From a bacterium (GTDB lineage: Bacteria; Acidobacteriota; Thermoanaerobaculia; Multivoradales; JAHEKO01), in the NCBI GenBank assembly GCA_024224155.1, contig JAAENP010000154.1:144948-208947 (forward strand): 64,000 nucleotides of DNA, written 5' to 3'. The stretch's first letter is position 1; every line of letters starts with the position of its first letter. Below the pieces are notes generated by a model. That model made no database searches. It had not been told where the DNA came from and saw only the letters and a program-made list of their open reading frames with translations. The position numbers and the translations under genes were made by a program. Shown in pieces: positions 47,123-55,253 of this stretch.

Positions 47123-50100
47123 AGGCTTCGAGCCTTCGGCGAACAGGTCTCGCGGTCTCCAGCGAGTGTTGTAGTCGAGGCGCCAATCGGAATCGGCCGA
47201 GGAGGCCTCCGGGAAGGGACCGATCTTGTCGCCGTCGATGACGTTGTGATCGCCGTCCTTGTCCCAGCCCACCGAGAAGAAGAAGAATGTCCGAACGCGG
47301 TCGTCGACCGGGGGAGGAAAGGCGTCAGCGGGGAAGGCCAGCTCGACCGCATCGCCGCCGCCGACAATCGCCAGACGACCGTCGCGCTCGCGGACGAGAT
47401 CGAGGACGTCACCGTAGCGAGTGGCCCAACCCTCGAGCGCGTGGCGCCAGGGGGGGTGGTCCGAGACCGCCTCGAAGTCGGGGGTCGTGGGATGGTTGGC
47501 CCGGCGCGAGCGGATCTCCGAGAAACCCCGCCAGGCGAGCGAAGCCGCTACCGGAGTAGCGTTGTGACGTGTGAAGGCCGTCGCCGGCAGGTGCTCGCCC
47601 AGGGCGATCCGGTCCCAGCGGATCTCGAAGCTGGTCGCGAGCCTGAGGCGCCGGCTTCCAGGCGGCAGCTTGCCCTCGAGGTCCACCAGAATGGTCTTGG
47701 TCTTACCTGCGGGCATGCCGACAATGACATCCAGAGATCTCCAGCCGCTGGCGGTCTCGGCTTCCAGCCGCGGCGGGATGACCTTGGCGGGCGATCCCTG
47801 GGAAAGAGCGATGTTGGTGCTGGCGTCGCCGTACTGGAGCCATCCGGTGAGAGCCAGCACCAGCGGGCGTTCGGTGTCGAGGTTGCCAAAGTCGAGGTCG
47901 AGGGCCAGGGGCCGGGTCGTGCCTCTCCAGGGTGGCGGTAGGGGAACTCCCGAGGGAGCGAACACTCCGTCCAGCTCCGCCAGCTCGGAGGTCCGATCGA
48001 CGCCGTCGCTTCCCAGGGCGCTGACTGCCGTCCGGAGACCGGTCAGTGCGTGGAGCTCGGACGGGGGGAAAGGAGCCGGCATCAGCTTGTCGATCGAATG
48101 AACCTCCACGTCTCGATCGTGATCGACCGCCACCAGACGTGCCTGGTCGAGGTAGAGAACCTCGCGCATCTCTTCGGTCACCTGCAGGATGAAGGCGCCG
48201 TCTCGAGGCTCGAGTTCTGATTCGGGACCGATCCACACGAGTTCGTCGGGGTCAGCATCGAGCGGGACGCCTCTCATGATCGACAGTCCGACCGGTGAGT
48301 TGCCGAGCACGTCGGTGACGAAACGAAAGCGCTCGCCGTCCCAAGCGTAGAGAAACGGACAAGAGCCGGTGGCGACGTTTTTCTCGACCACGGTCACAAC
48401 GCCCCCGTTCAGTGCCGGATCGATCTGATTGTCGACGATGCCGTTCGTCCAGACCACTCGGACCGCGTCGAGCGCGTCTCGTTGACCGATGCCGATCTCG
48501 ATCGGCAGAGTGCTCACGACTCGGCTGACGCGAAAGGCGCCCTGTCGGAGCTCGAGACGGGCGTCGAGACCCGCGGGGTTCGTCTTGGTGCCCTGGAGCC
48601 GAATCTTGAGCTGACGATTGCGATTGCCGCCGTCGTTCTGCCAGAGCCTCAAGCCGGCCTCGGTCGTCGCCAGGAGATCCGTGTCGCCATCGGCATCGAA
48701 GTCGACACGGGCAACTTGAAGTACACGGCCGGTTCGAGCATCGAGTCCGGTCTCCGCGGTCACGTCTCGCCAGGCTCCAGAGCCCATGTTGCGCCAGAGA
48801 CGAAAGCCGCCGGTCCCGGCCGCGTCCGTATGTCCTACCGTCAAACCACCCACCAGAAGATCCAGCCAGCCGTCATTGTCGATGTCGACGAGCGCGGCGG
48901 TCTCGGGCTCTAGGTCCGGGAGCTCGAGATGCACGCGTCCTGCTCCCGCACCGGGCATGATCGTCACACCGGTGCGATGGATGAGAATCGAGTCGACGTG
49001 GCCGTCGTTGTCGACGTCGTCGGCCAGCACCACTCGGGCCTCTGGCCAGGGGCCGGGTGGCACTGGGAGCCCGCGGAACTCGCCGGCGCGCTGGTTCTCG
49101 AACACTCGGGTCGGGAAAGGCCCATGGGCGACAACAAGATCGACCCCGAGGTTGCCGTCAAGATCAGCGGTGGCCAGGTCGATCGCTGAAGCCGGGTCGA
49201 CGATCCCGACCGCGGCAGACACTTCGACGAACCGGCCCTCACCGTCGTTTTGCCAGAGCTCGACGCCCGTGGCGGCCGCCACCGCCAGGTCGAGATCGCC
49301 GTCATACTCGTAGTCAACCCAGCGCGCCTGATGCCCTTTAAGATTTCCGAGGCCGGCCGCGACCGTTATGTCCTCGAAGCGGCTGCCGCCGGTCGCGCGT
49401 AACAGGCGGGCGCCCTCGGGATGCAGGATGAGAACGTCGTTGGCCGCGTGGATCGCCGGGTCGTACCGGACCGTCGCTGGAACGACGTTGTGGAAGTCGC
49501 CGACCGCCACCCACACTTCTGCGCCGGTTCCGAGGTTCCAGGGTGGGAGGTCGATGGACTTCCGGACCCACCCGTCACGATCGGCGCTGAGGAGGCTGGC
49601 ACCGCCACCGTTCTGGACAGTGAAGATCGTCACCCTTGCCGACGGGTCGACTTCGAGCACCGCCGCCGCCACCGTCGAGGCCAGGGCGACGCGATCCGCT
49701 TCAGAGTCGAAGGTCTCGCCGGTGACATCGCGGAAACGCACCGCTAGCGGCTCGACGACTGGCCGGAAAGATCGCGGCCCGGTTTCTGCCAGGGTATGGA
49801 CGCACTTCTCGAGCACCTCGGGGGTCCGGCTCTCGTCGCCGAAGAGGCGGCGCAGGCGCTCCAGCTCGTGCTGGTGGAATGCCAGGGCTTCCGAGTCGTC
49901 GGCGCGCCGCGCGTACCCCAGGAGCTTGTAGTGAGCGCCGGCGTGAAGTGGGTCCAGAGCCAGGGTTTCGCGCAGCTGTCCCGTAGAGTTCTCGTGATTG
50001 CCGGTGGCCTGGTAGGCGGAGGCGAGCTGAAAGCGCAGGGCTGCCGTACGCGGATCGAGCCGGACCGCTGCCTCGAGATGCGGCAGCGCTTCTTCGAACC

Positions 50101-50455
50101 GCGAGCGGCGGGCAAGGGTGAGGCCCAAGAGGTAGCTGGTGGAAGCCGCCTCCGGCGTGATCGAGGCCGCGCGCTCCAGGGCCGCCTCGGCGGCCTCCTC
50201 GTCGCGCGCCAGGAGGTAGGCCCGGGCGAGGTTGCGCCAGGCGGGCGCGGACGCGGCCTCGAGCTCGGTCGCACGAGAGAAGGACGCGACGGCACTGCGG
50301 GCGTCGCGGTTCTCGAAATGGGCCTGACCCAGGCTTGTCGCCCGCTCGAACTCTCTTGTGGATTCCTCGGCCACCTCCTGCCGGCAAGCCGGCAGTATCG
50401 AAAGCCCGGTCACGGCCAGGGTCGTGGCGAGGCGGAGTCGGCAGGCCCGGGTCAT
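47114..50455 (-). CDS. TPR / FG-GAP / ASPIC-UnbV lipoprotein
   Basis: The 1113-residue product starts with a lipoprotein signal (TTLAVTGLSILPAC). TPRs fill about residues 30-200 (NRDARSAVASFSRATELEAASAPAWRNLARAY and similar), FG-GAP/VCBS blades about 340-600 (DYEYDGDLDLAVAAATGVELW, DIDNDGWLDLLVGG), and an ASPIC/UnbV domain about 612-690 (IGIGQRDALDAVRVVWTNG). A large beta-rich C-terminal part carries YAWDGERFRFVTDVLGNSPVGLS. It mirrors the neighbouring UnbV-like protein with the TPRs at the opposite end. It follows the thioesterase gene by 58 bases on the same strand. Its function is unknown; a role with the polyketide is inferred from location. Confidence 0.83.
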   Translation of the reverse strand: MTRACRLRLATTLAVTGLSILPACRQEVAEESTREFERATSLGQAHFENRDARSAVASFSRATELEAASAPAWRNLARAYLLARDEEAAEAALERAASITPEAASTSYLLGLTLARRSRFEEALPHLEAAVRLDPRTAALRFQLASAYQATGNHENSTGQLRETLALDPLHAGAHYKLLGYARRADDSEALAFHQHELERLRRLFGDESRTPEVLEKCVHTLAETGPRSFRPVVEPLAVRFRDVTGETFDSEADRVALASTVAAAVLEVDPSARVTIFTVQNGGGASLLSADRDGWVRKSIDLPPWNLGTGAEVWVAVGDFHNVVPATVRYDPAIHAANDVLILHPEGARLLRATGGSRFEDITVAAGLGNLKGHQARWVDYEYDGDLDLAVAAATGVELWQNDGEGRFVEVSAAVGIVDPASAIDLATADLDGNLGVDLVVAHGPFPTRVFENQRAGEFRGLPVPPGPWPEARVVLADDVDNDGHVDSILIHRTGVTIMPGAGAGRVHLELPDLEPETAALVDIDNDGWLDLLVGGLTVGHTDAAGTGGFRLWRNMGSGAWRDVTAETGLDARTGRVLQVARVDFDADGDTDLLATTEAGLRLWQNDGGNRNRQLKIRLQGTKTNPAGLDARLELRQGAFRVSRVVSTLPIEIGIGQRDALDAVRVVWTNGIVDNQIDPALNGGVVTVVEKNVATGSCPFLYAWDGERFRFVTDVLGNSPVGLSIMRGVPLDADPDELVWIGPESELEPRDGAFILQVTEEMREVLYLDQARLVAVDHDRDVEVHSIDKLMPAPFPPSELHALTGLRTAVSALGSDGVDRTSELAELDGVFAPSGVPLPPPWRGTTRPLALDLDFGNLDTERPLVLALTGWLQYGDASTNIALSQGSPAKVIPPRLEAETASGWRSLDVIVGMPAGKTKTILVDLEGKLPPGSRRLRLATSFEIRWDRIALGEHLPATAFTRHNATPVAASLAWRGFSEIRSRRANHPTTPDFEAVSDHPPWRHALEGWATRYGDVLDLVRERDGRLAIVGGGDAVELAFPADAFPPPVDDRVRTFFFFSVGWDKDGDHNVIDGDKIGPFPEASSADSDWRLDYNTRWRPRDLFAEGSKPSR

Positions 50456-50513
50456 GAAGGCACCGACTATAACCGTATGCCCAAAGCCGGCGGTTCTCAG
50501 ATGCGACCAGCCG

Positions 50514-50951
50514 CTATTCGGCCGAGAAGGGTTCGAGAGCCGCCTTGAGCTCGGCGGGCACCGGGGTCGGTACGATGCCTCCGTCCTGTCGCCGCATGCA
50601 AGCTATCTGCTGCTCGCCGCGGGCGACCAACTCCTCGGCTCTCTCGCCTTGGCGGAAATACTCGAAGCGCATGGTGATCCGGTTCTGCGCCATCTCCGCC
50701 AGCCGCATGCGGATCGCAACCTCGTCGAATGCGGAGAGCTGCCCGAAGTAGTCGCAGGCGCATCGGGTCGTGACAAGAACCAGGTCGTCGTTCAGTTCTT
50801 CGAGAAGCCCTGGGCAGTGCTCGCGCAGGAACATCTCCCGGCAACGCCCCTGCCAGCTGAAGTGGTTGACATAGTAGACGTTGCCAACCAGATTGGTCTC
50901 CTCGAAGCCGACCACATGGCGAATCTCGAAGAAGGGCTGAGGCGTCACCAC
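50514..50951 (-). CDS. Enediyne-type hot-dog thioesterase (CalE7/SgcE10-like)
   Basis: The 145-residue protein is a single hot-dog-fold thioesterase. The segment VVGFEETNLVGNVYYVNHFSWQGRCREMFL is the hallmark of the CalE7/SgcE10/DynE7 family, with the family's Asn (in TNLVGN) and Arg (QGRCRE) positions kept and no classical acidic nucleophile. In characterised systems this enzyme releases the polyene from the PksE ACP. Its length is normal. The start is one of two tandem GTG codons at 50951. It is upstream of the TPR/FG-GAP gene in the same direction and about 6.2 kb from pksE, an unusual distance because the two are usually adjacent. Confidence 0.85.
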   Translation of the reverse strand: MVTPQPFFEIRHVVGFEETNLVGNVYYVNHFSWQGRCREMFLREHCPGLLEELNDDLVLVTTRCACDYFGQLSAFDEVAIRMRLAEMAQNRITMRFEYFRQGERAEELVARGEQQIACMRRQDGGIVPTPVPAELKAALEPFSAE

Positions 50952-51239
50952 CGGAAATCTCTACTCGGTTGCTGGTTCATGCTCTCGGGCTGAGATCCAT
51001 CCTTGCACAATCGAATCTTGAGGGTACTAGGTGAATTGTTATCGAATGAAAGGAGAGGCCCCGGGGTGCGTCCCGTTCGGCAAACAGACGACAGGATTCC
51101 ATCTGCCCGCACGGACGAGGCGTTGTTGATGTGTCACTTGGGAGGTAACCTGGGCGTCTGAGAGAGGCAAGGCATGTCGGGATGAGAGAGTTCGATCGAT
51201 CTCGTCTCGCCGTCGGCGTCGGTGACCTCTGGGAGGCGG

Positions 51240-51692
51240 GCACGACGGCGCGTTTCCTGCCAGCTCTCCCAGGAGCTTGCGGTGGTAACGGAAGAAGGCT
51301 CGAAGCCGCTTGGGGATTGTGAACACCACCTGGCGGTGGGAGACGTCTTCGAGCAGTTCCTGCTCGGCCCAGTCCGCCCACAGAAGCTCACGCTTCTGGT
51401 GGCAGCTGGGTCACAAGCCCCGGAGCTTGCAAGAGAAGGTGACGAGGAACTCGTGCCGGCAATCCGGACAGCGCACTCGGGCCACGCCCTGGTCGAAGAT
51501 GCCGCAATCGAGGTAGCGGTGAACGGCTGGTTCGACGCAACCACGCAGATAGCCGTGGGTGGGGCTGAAACGGTCGGCATATACACGGAGGGAGCACTCA
51601 AAGTGATGGGCGAGAGCCCGGTAGAGAACTGTACGCTCGGGACGGCGCGCGCGATAGACGCGGGCACTCGCTGCGGTTGCAACCGTCTCCAC
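51240..51692 (-). pseudogene. IS91-type transposase fragment with a nonsense codon
   Basis: The N-terminal zinc-binding domain of an IS91-family transposase is readable: PERTVLYRALAHHFE, DRFSPTHGYLRGCVEPAVHR, VRCPDCRHEFLVTFSCK. A TGA at 51413-51411 replaces the first Cys of the expected CPSC. The same frame then continues correctly as PSCHQKRELLWADWAEQELL and FTIPKRLRAFFRYHRKLLGELAG before homology stops near 51240, so the C-terminal catalytic part is absent. The element is dead. It lies beside the integrase at the right end of island B; its ends were not identified. Nothing else is recognisable between 50952 and 51240. Confidence 0.75.
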
Positions 51693-51763
51693 TCACCCGA
51701 GAAAGACGGAATCGGGTCGCCGCAGCTGGCATGAGCTCTACCCGGCTTGTCAGGGGGATGATG

Positions 51764-53026
51764 TCATTCGGATCGGGTGTCTCCGCCGTGGGTGCTCGCC
51801 TCAACAGCCGTCCGCATCGCTCGTGTACGATCGTCGGCGGCTCGCTTGAGGGCATCCGGCGCGAAGTGGGCGTAGACCTCGGTGGAGCGCCGGGAGCGGT
51901 GGCCGACGTTCTTGCCGGCGATCTCGAGAGGAACCCCTCGAGAGACATCCCAGCTGACGACATTGTGCCGCAGGTCGTGGAGGCGGAGCGGTCCAAGGCC
52001 ATCGAGATGGTCAAGGCCGGCGCGCTTGCGGATCTTCGACCAGGGCTTCCGGACGCTCTCGAGGTGCTCCTCTGGGTTGCGACCGGGGAACACCCATCGG
52101 GAGTGGGCTTCTTGAGATAACTGCTCAAGGACCGCGAGCGCCTCGGTCGGGAGCTGCCTGTACTCCTCTTCCGCAGCCTTGGTTTTCAGTAGCTTGGCGA
52201 CGCCGCCTTCCATGTCGAGGTTTTCCCACTCGAGCCGCAGTACTTCACCGATCCGCCAGCCGGTCCAGAAGACGACTCGGATGGCGGCGCAGGCGGTGGG
52301 GTTGCCGCCGGCCTGCTCTTCGGCTTCAATGGCCTTCAGGAGCTCGGCCATCTGCTCGGCATCGAGCATGACCTCCTTTTTCGCACCACGGCGCTCTTCC
52401 GGATATCGATCGATGTGTAGCGCTGGATTCGTGTGCTGGGGCCGCCATCCCCAGCGCTCGGCTTGGTCGAAGGCCTGCTGCAGAAGCGATAGGGTCCGGT
52501 TGGCGACGTAGGGGGTTGACCGCATCGCTGCGTGGAGCTTCTCGACGTCCGTGGGCGTCACAGTTCCAACGGGCACGGCACCGAGCTCGGGCAGCACATG
52601 GCAGCGGAAGAGGGTCTCGTAGTAGCGGATCGTCGAATCTCGGGGCGGGCGCTTCTTGGTGGGGAGGTACTCCTGGAGGAAGCGCTCGGCGAGGTCCGAG
52701 ACGGTCGGAGACTCCCCGGGTCTCCAAGCAGCGGCCGGATCGCCGCCGGCCTTGACCTCAAGGCGGAGATTCGCGGCGATGGCCTGAGCCCGATCGGGGG
52801 TGATCTCGCCGTACTTGCCGAGCGTGATACGTCTCGGTGCGGTCTTCGGGTCCTGGCCTTTTCTCCGGTACTGGAAAATGAACACCTTCTTGCCGGCAGG
52901 CGTGGCCTTGCAGCCGAAGCCGGTGACATCGGTGTCCCATAGGAAGACTGGACGGGCACCAGCGCGGAGCGCATCGACCGAGCGCTTGGTGATTCGCTTG
53001 CGCATTCTTCGGCAATCATATAGCAA
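51764..53026 (-). CDS. Tyrosine-recombinase integrase
   Basis: The 420-residue integrase has an N-terminal DUF4102-like arm-binding domain (WDTDVTGFGCKATPAGKKVFIFQYR, RITLGKYGEITPDRAQ), a core-binding domain (about 105-210) and the catalytic domain with R258 (WTGWRIGEVLRLEW), H350 and R353 (RLHDLRHN), H376 (GHRS) and nucleophile Y385 (STEVYAHFAPD), all intact. An alternative start is the ATG at codon 8. Its 5' end faces the right att core, 97 bases away, so its promoter overlaps the arm-type repeats and may be self-repressed. It is the likely enzyme that inserted island B, and plausibly island A, at tRNA-Ala. Confidence 0.93.
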   Translation of the reverse strand: MLYDCRRMRKRITKRSVDALRAGARPVFLWDTDVTGFGCKATPAGKKVFIFQYRRKGQDPKTAPRRITLGKYGEITPDRAQAIAANLRLEVKAGGDPAAAWRPGESPTVSDLAERFLQEYLPTKKRPPRDSTIRYYETLFRCHVLPELGAVPVGTVTPTDVEKLHAAMRSTPYVANRTLSLLQQAFDQAERWGWRPQHTNPALHIDRYPEERRGAKKEVMLDAEQMAELLKAIEAEEQAGGNPTACAAIRVVFWTGWRIGEVLRLEWENLDMEGGVAKLLKTKAAEEEYRQLPTEALAVLEQLSQEAHSRWVFPGRNPEEHLESVRKPWSKIRKRAGLDHLDGLGPLRLHDLRHNVVSWDVSRGVPLEIAGKNVGHRSRRSTEVYAHFAPDALKRAADDRTRAMRTAVEASTHGGDTRSE

Positions 53027-53036
53027 TCACCACGGC

Positions 53037-53102
53037 TCAAACCACAACAAACCGTGGCCAATAGAACCAAGAGAAAAGGTACAAAATCAAACCAGAACAG
53101 AC
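53037..53102 (+). repeat. Pair of 16-bp direct repeats at right end of island B (arm-type sites)
   Basis: TCAAACCACAACAAAC (53037-53052) and TCAAACCAGAACAGAC (53087-53102) match at 14 of 16 bases, 50 bases apart; the second is 36 bases from the core. They are the counterparts of the pair at 32118-32184 and lie between the integrase start and the att core, where an integrase would bind. Confidence 0.7.
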
Positions 53103-53122
53103 TCCAGCAAACCACGAACCGA

Positions 53123-53170
53123 TGAATGGCATTCAAGAGGTCGTCGGTTCGATCCTGATCGGCTCCACCA
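53123..53170 (+). repeat. attR: third copy of the tRNA-Ala 48-bp core
   Basis: This copy has one C-to-T change in the T-stem relative to the tRNA gene and the middle copy. It ends the inserted DNA; the chromosome resumes with the last gene of the nos operon. The substitution suggests that this boundary is older than, or has drifted more than, the middle one. Confidence 0.9.
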
Positions 53171-53236
53171 ATCATCGCTAGCGCTCAGACTCGGTGAGCC
53201 GCTCGCCACGGTCGTCTCGCGGCCTGACGGCGCGCT

Positions 53237-53647
53237 CTAGAGCGATCCCGGCTGGATCGACCTCAGATAGTCTGCGATCAAGCCCAGTTCCTCGTCGGAA
53301 AGCGACGGGTTGCCGCCTCGGGGAGGCATGGCGACGTGGCGCTGGTTGAGCGGGTGCGTGGCCGGCCGGCCTTCGGCGAGGAAAGCGACCAACTCGTCAT
53401 CGCTCAGGCTCTTGACGAACTCGTTGTCGTGCAGGTCCTTGCCCAGCGTCATTATTCCTTTGGCGTCGGGGCCGTGGCAGACGGCACAAGTCGTCAGATA
53501 GAGCTCCCGTCCGGCAGCGATCCGCTCTGCCGAAGGGCCGCTGTCGCCGCATCCGATCGCGAGAAGCGCCAAGAAGCCGAGAGCCGCCATTTCGCCAAGG
53601 CCCTTTCCCAGGCTCCGGCGATCCATCCTGGCTCCCGCCCTCTTCAT
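53237..53647 (-). CDS. Monoheme c-type cytochrome lipoprotein
   Basis: The 136-residue product has a signal ending in LALLAIGC, a good lipobox, so it should be anchored in a membrane facing the periplasm. One heme motif, LTTCAVCHGPDAKGI, and an axial Met candidate in VAMPPRGGNPSLSDEE define a class I cytochrome c. The ATG overlaps the stop of the TlpA-like gene by 4 bases. It is the last gene of the leftward nos operon, 67 bases from attR. It could pass electrons toward NosZ. Confidence 0.86.
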   Translation of the reverse strand: MKRAGARMDRRSLGKGLGEMAALGFLALLAIGCGDSGPSAERIAAGRELYLTTCAVCHGPDAKGIMTLGKDLHDNEFVKSLSDDELVAFLAEGRPATHPLNQRHVAMPPRGGNPSLSDEELGLIADYLRSIQPGSL

Positions 53648-54180
53648 TCGTTCGGCAGCTGCGCCTGGGCGCCCTCGACGATCTCTTTCACGCTCCTATC
53701 GAAGTCCGCCGCCAGGATGTAGTGATGGAAGATACGGTGGATCCGACCGTCCCGATCGAGGAACACGACGATGGGAACGTAGTTGACTTCATAGTCGCGC
53801 AGGAGCTGTGGATTCTTGCCGGCGAGCATCGGGAAGGGCAATCCGAACTGCTCCTTGTAGCGCCGGATCAGCTTCTCCCCATCGGCCCAGACGTTGATGG
53901 TGACGATCGCCAGCTCTTCTTCGCTGTAGAGGGGTCGGGTGCGCTTCAGGAACCCGATGATCTGGGTGCAGTAGTGACACATGTTGTGCGTGAAATAGAG
54001 CACCGTGGGAGTCCCCAGAAAACTCTCCAGGTTGTGCACGACGCCGTTCTCATCGGGCAGCGAGAACAAGGGCGGAGGCTGGCCCTCCTCGGCCACCTGC
54101 TCCGCGTCCAGCGCTCCGCCGTCCGAAGTCAGCAGGAGAAACAGCGCCAGGAATACCGCGTGAAGCGGCGCGGGCCTCAC
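53644..54180 (-). CDS. TlpA/AhpC-type thioredoxin-like protein
   Basis: The 178-residue exported protein has a signal peptide (APLHAVFLALFLLLTSDGGALD) and a peroxiredoxin/TlpA fold with PPPLFSLPDENGVVHNLESFLG, the redox motif CHYC in YFTHNMCHYCTQI, and the cis-Pro region NYVPIVVFLDRDG. It may reduce Cys in apocytochromes or in the CuA site of NosZ, as TlpA does for copper centres elsewhere; that is inference. It overlaps the transglutaminase stop and the cytochrome start by 4 bases each, so all three are translationally coupled. Confidence 0.85.
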   Translation of the reverse strand: MRPAPLHAVFLALFLLLTSDGGALDAEQVAEEGQPPPLFSLPDENGVVHNLESFLGTPTVLYFTHNMCHYCTQIIGFLKRTRPLYSEEELAIVTINVWADGEKLIRRYKEQFGLPFPMLAGKNPQLLRDYEVNYVPIVVFLDRDGRIHRIFHHYILAADFDRSVKEIVEGAQAQLPNE

Positions 54181-55253
54181 CCCTGCTCCACCTCTCTGAT
54201 CCAGTACTTGATCTCGTTCTCGTAGTTGGCGCCGTAGATGAGCGGGATGCCGTCGGCTTCGGCATACGCGAACGCGAAGGTGTTGAGGGGATCACCACCC
54301 TGGGCCGGATTGAGCGTCACCTGGCGCCCTTCGGAGACCTTGAAACGGTTCGGCGACAGCTGACCGAAAAAGAAGTCGCCTCCGGCTTCCGCCTTGTCGG
54401 CCTCGGAAATGTCGACCGGGATCCAACCCTGCGGCGGAGCGTAGAAGCTGGCCCAGCAGTGCGCGCCTGTGCAGTCTCCGGCCAGCGAGCCGGCCTGCTC
54501 CTGATCGCCGCTCGGGGCGGCGAGCGGAAAACCCTGCTCCCAGCGCACCGGGACGTCGCGGGAGATCATCACCGCCATGAAGAGCGCATGGTAGTCGTCG
54601 CACTTGCCCCGCTTATGGCGCATCACCCAGGCGGTATCTCCGGTGCCGCAGCCCGGGATCGTCTTGTCGTAGGAGAGCAGATCCACGATGGCGTCGAAGG
54701 CTCGCTGACCGATCTCTCTCGGTTCCCGGCTTTCTCCAATGGTGGTGTGGGCAAAACTCTCGACTTCGCTGGTGACTCGCACCCGTGGCGTCAGCGTCAG
54801 ATACTTTTCAGCCGATTCGGGAGCGAGCACCAGTTGCTCGGCGCCGACCCGCTCCCTGGTGACGCGGTAGCGAGCCTCGACCTCGAACGGTCTGGGCTCG
54901 CTCACGATATGGGCCATCCGATTGCCGTAGATCTCGTCCCGGGTGATCTCGAAGGGCAGCGGACAAGTCAGCGAAAAGTCGCTGATCTTCTGGGCGTAGT
55001 CGGAGGGTGGCAGGGGCATCCAAACGTGCACCTCCTCCGCGTCGCTGGGCAGATCCATCACCCGAGTCCGGTAGCTGACGTCGAAGACCATTCGACTGAG
55101 CTGCGAGATGGGGAGTGGCCCGGCTAAGGCGGGCCGTCCGCCGCTGGCACCGAGGCCGCCGAGAGCCAGCCCCGCCGCGCCGCCGCCGGCGAGTCGCAGG
55201 AAAGATCTGCGGCTGAATCGGTCAGCCCAGCGCGGAGGCAGTGTGTAGGACAC
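54177..55253 (-). CDS. Tat-exported transglutaminase-like protein
   Basis: The 358-residue product begins with a twin-arginine signal, FSRRSFLRLAGGGAAGLALGGL, so it is exported folded. A beta-rich domain (about 50-190) precedes a transglutaminase-like (papain-fold) domain with Cys in KRGKCDDYHALFMAVMI, His in CTGAHCWASFYAP and Asp in GWIPVDISEAD, an intact triad. Such domains act as proteases or cross-linkers. Its presence in a nos operon is unusual. It overlaps the SCO1-like gene by 32 bases and the TlpA-like gene by 4. The role is unknown; processing or maturation of a periplasmic Nos component is a guess. Confidence 0.82.
   Translation of the reverse strand: MSYTLPPRWADRFSRRSFLRLAGGGAAGLALGGLGASGGRPALAGPLPISQLSRMVFDVSYRTRVMDLPSDAEEVHVWMPLPPSDYAQKISDFSLTCPLPFEITRDEIYGNRMAHIVSEPRPFEVEARYRVTRERVGAEQLVLAPESAEKYLTLTPRVRVTSEVESFAHTTIGESREPREIGQRAFDAIVDLLSYDKTIPGCGTGDTAWVMRHKRGKCDDYHALFMAVMISRDVPVRWEQGFPLAAPSGDQEQAGSLAGDCTGAHCWASFYAPPQGWIPVDISEADKAEAGGDFFFGQLSPNRFKVSEGRQVTLNPAQGGDPLNTFAFAYAEADGIPLIYGANYENEIKYWIREVEQG

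Larger units (their letters stand above)
32205..53170 (+). mobile_element. Island B: tRNA-Ala element with tyrosine integrase and enediyne-type cassette
   Basis: About 20.9 kb lies between the second and third tRNA-Ala cores. The right end has a tyrosine integrase whose start is 97 bases from the core, next to arm-type repeats. Cargo includes PksE, an enediyne-type thioesterase, DUF1702, two ASPIC/UnbV FG-GAP lipoproteins, an RND exporter, an Lgt-like membrane protein and a lipoprotein, plus a dead IS91-type transposase beside the integrase. No conjugation, replication or phage genes are seen, so it is a simple integrative island or needs a helper. Confidence 0.78.

Noticed and set aside
32205..53170. 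Second and third tRNA-Ala-like sequences as tRNA genes
   Set aside because: Both copies lack the 5' acceptor strand and D-arm; they are att cores.
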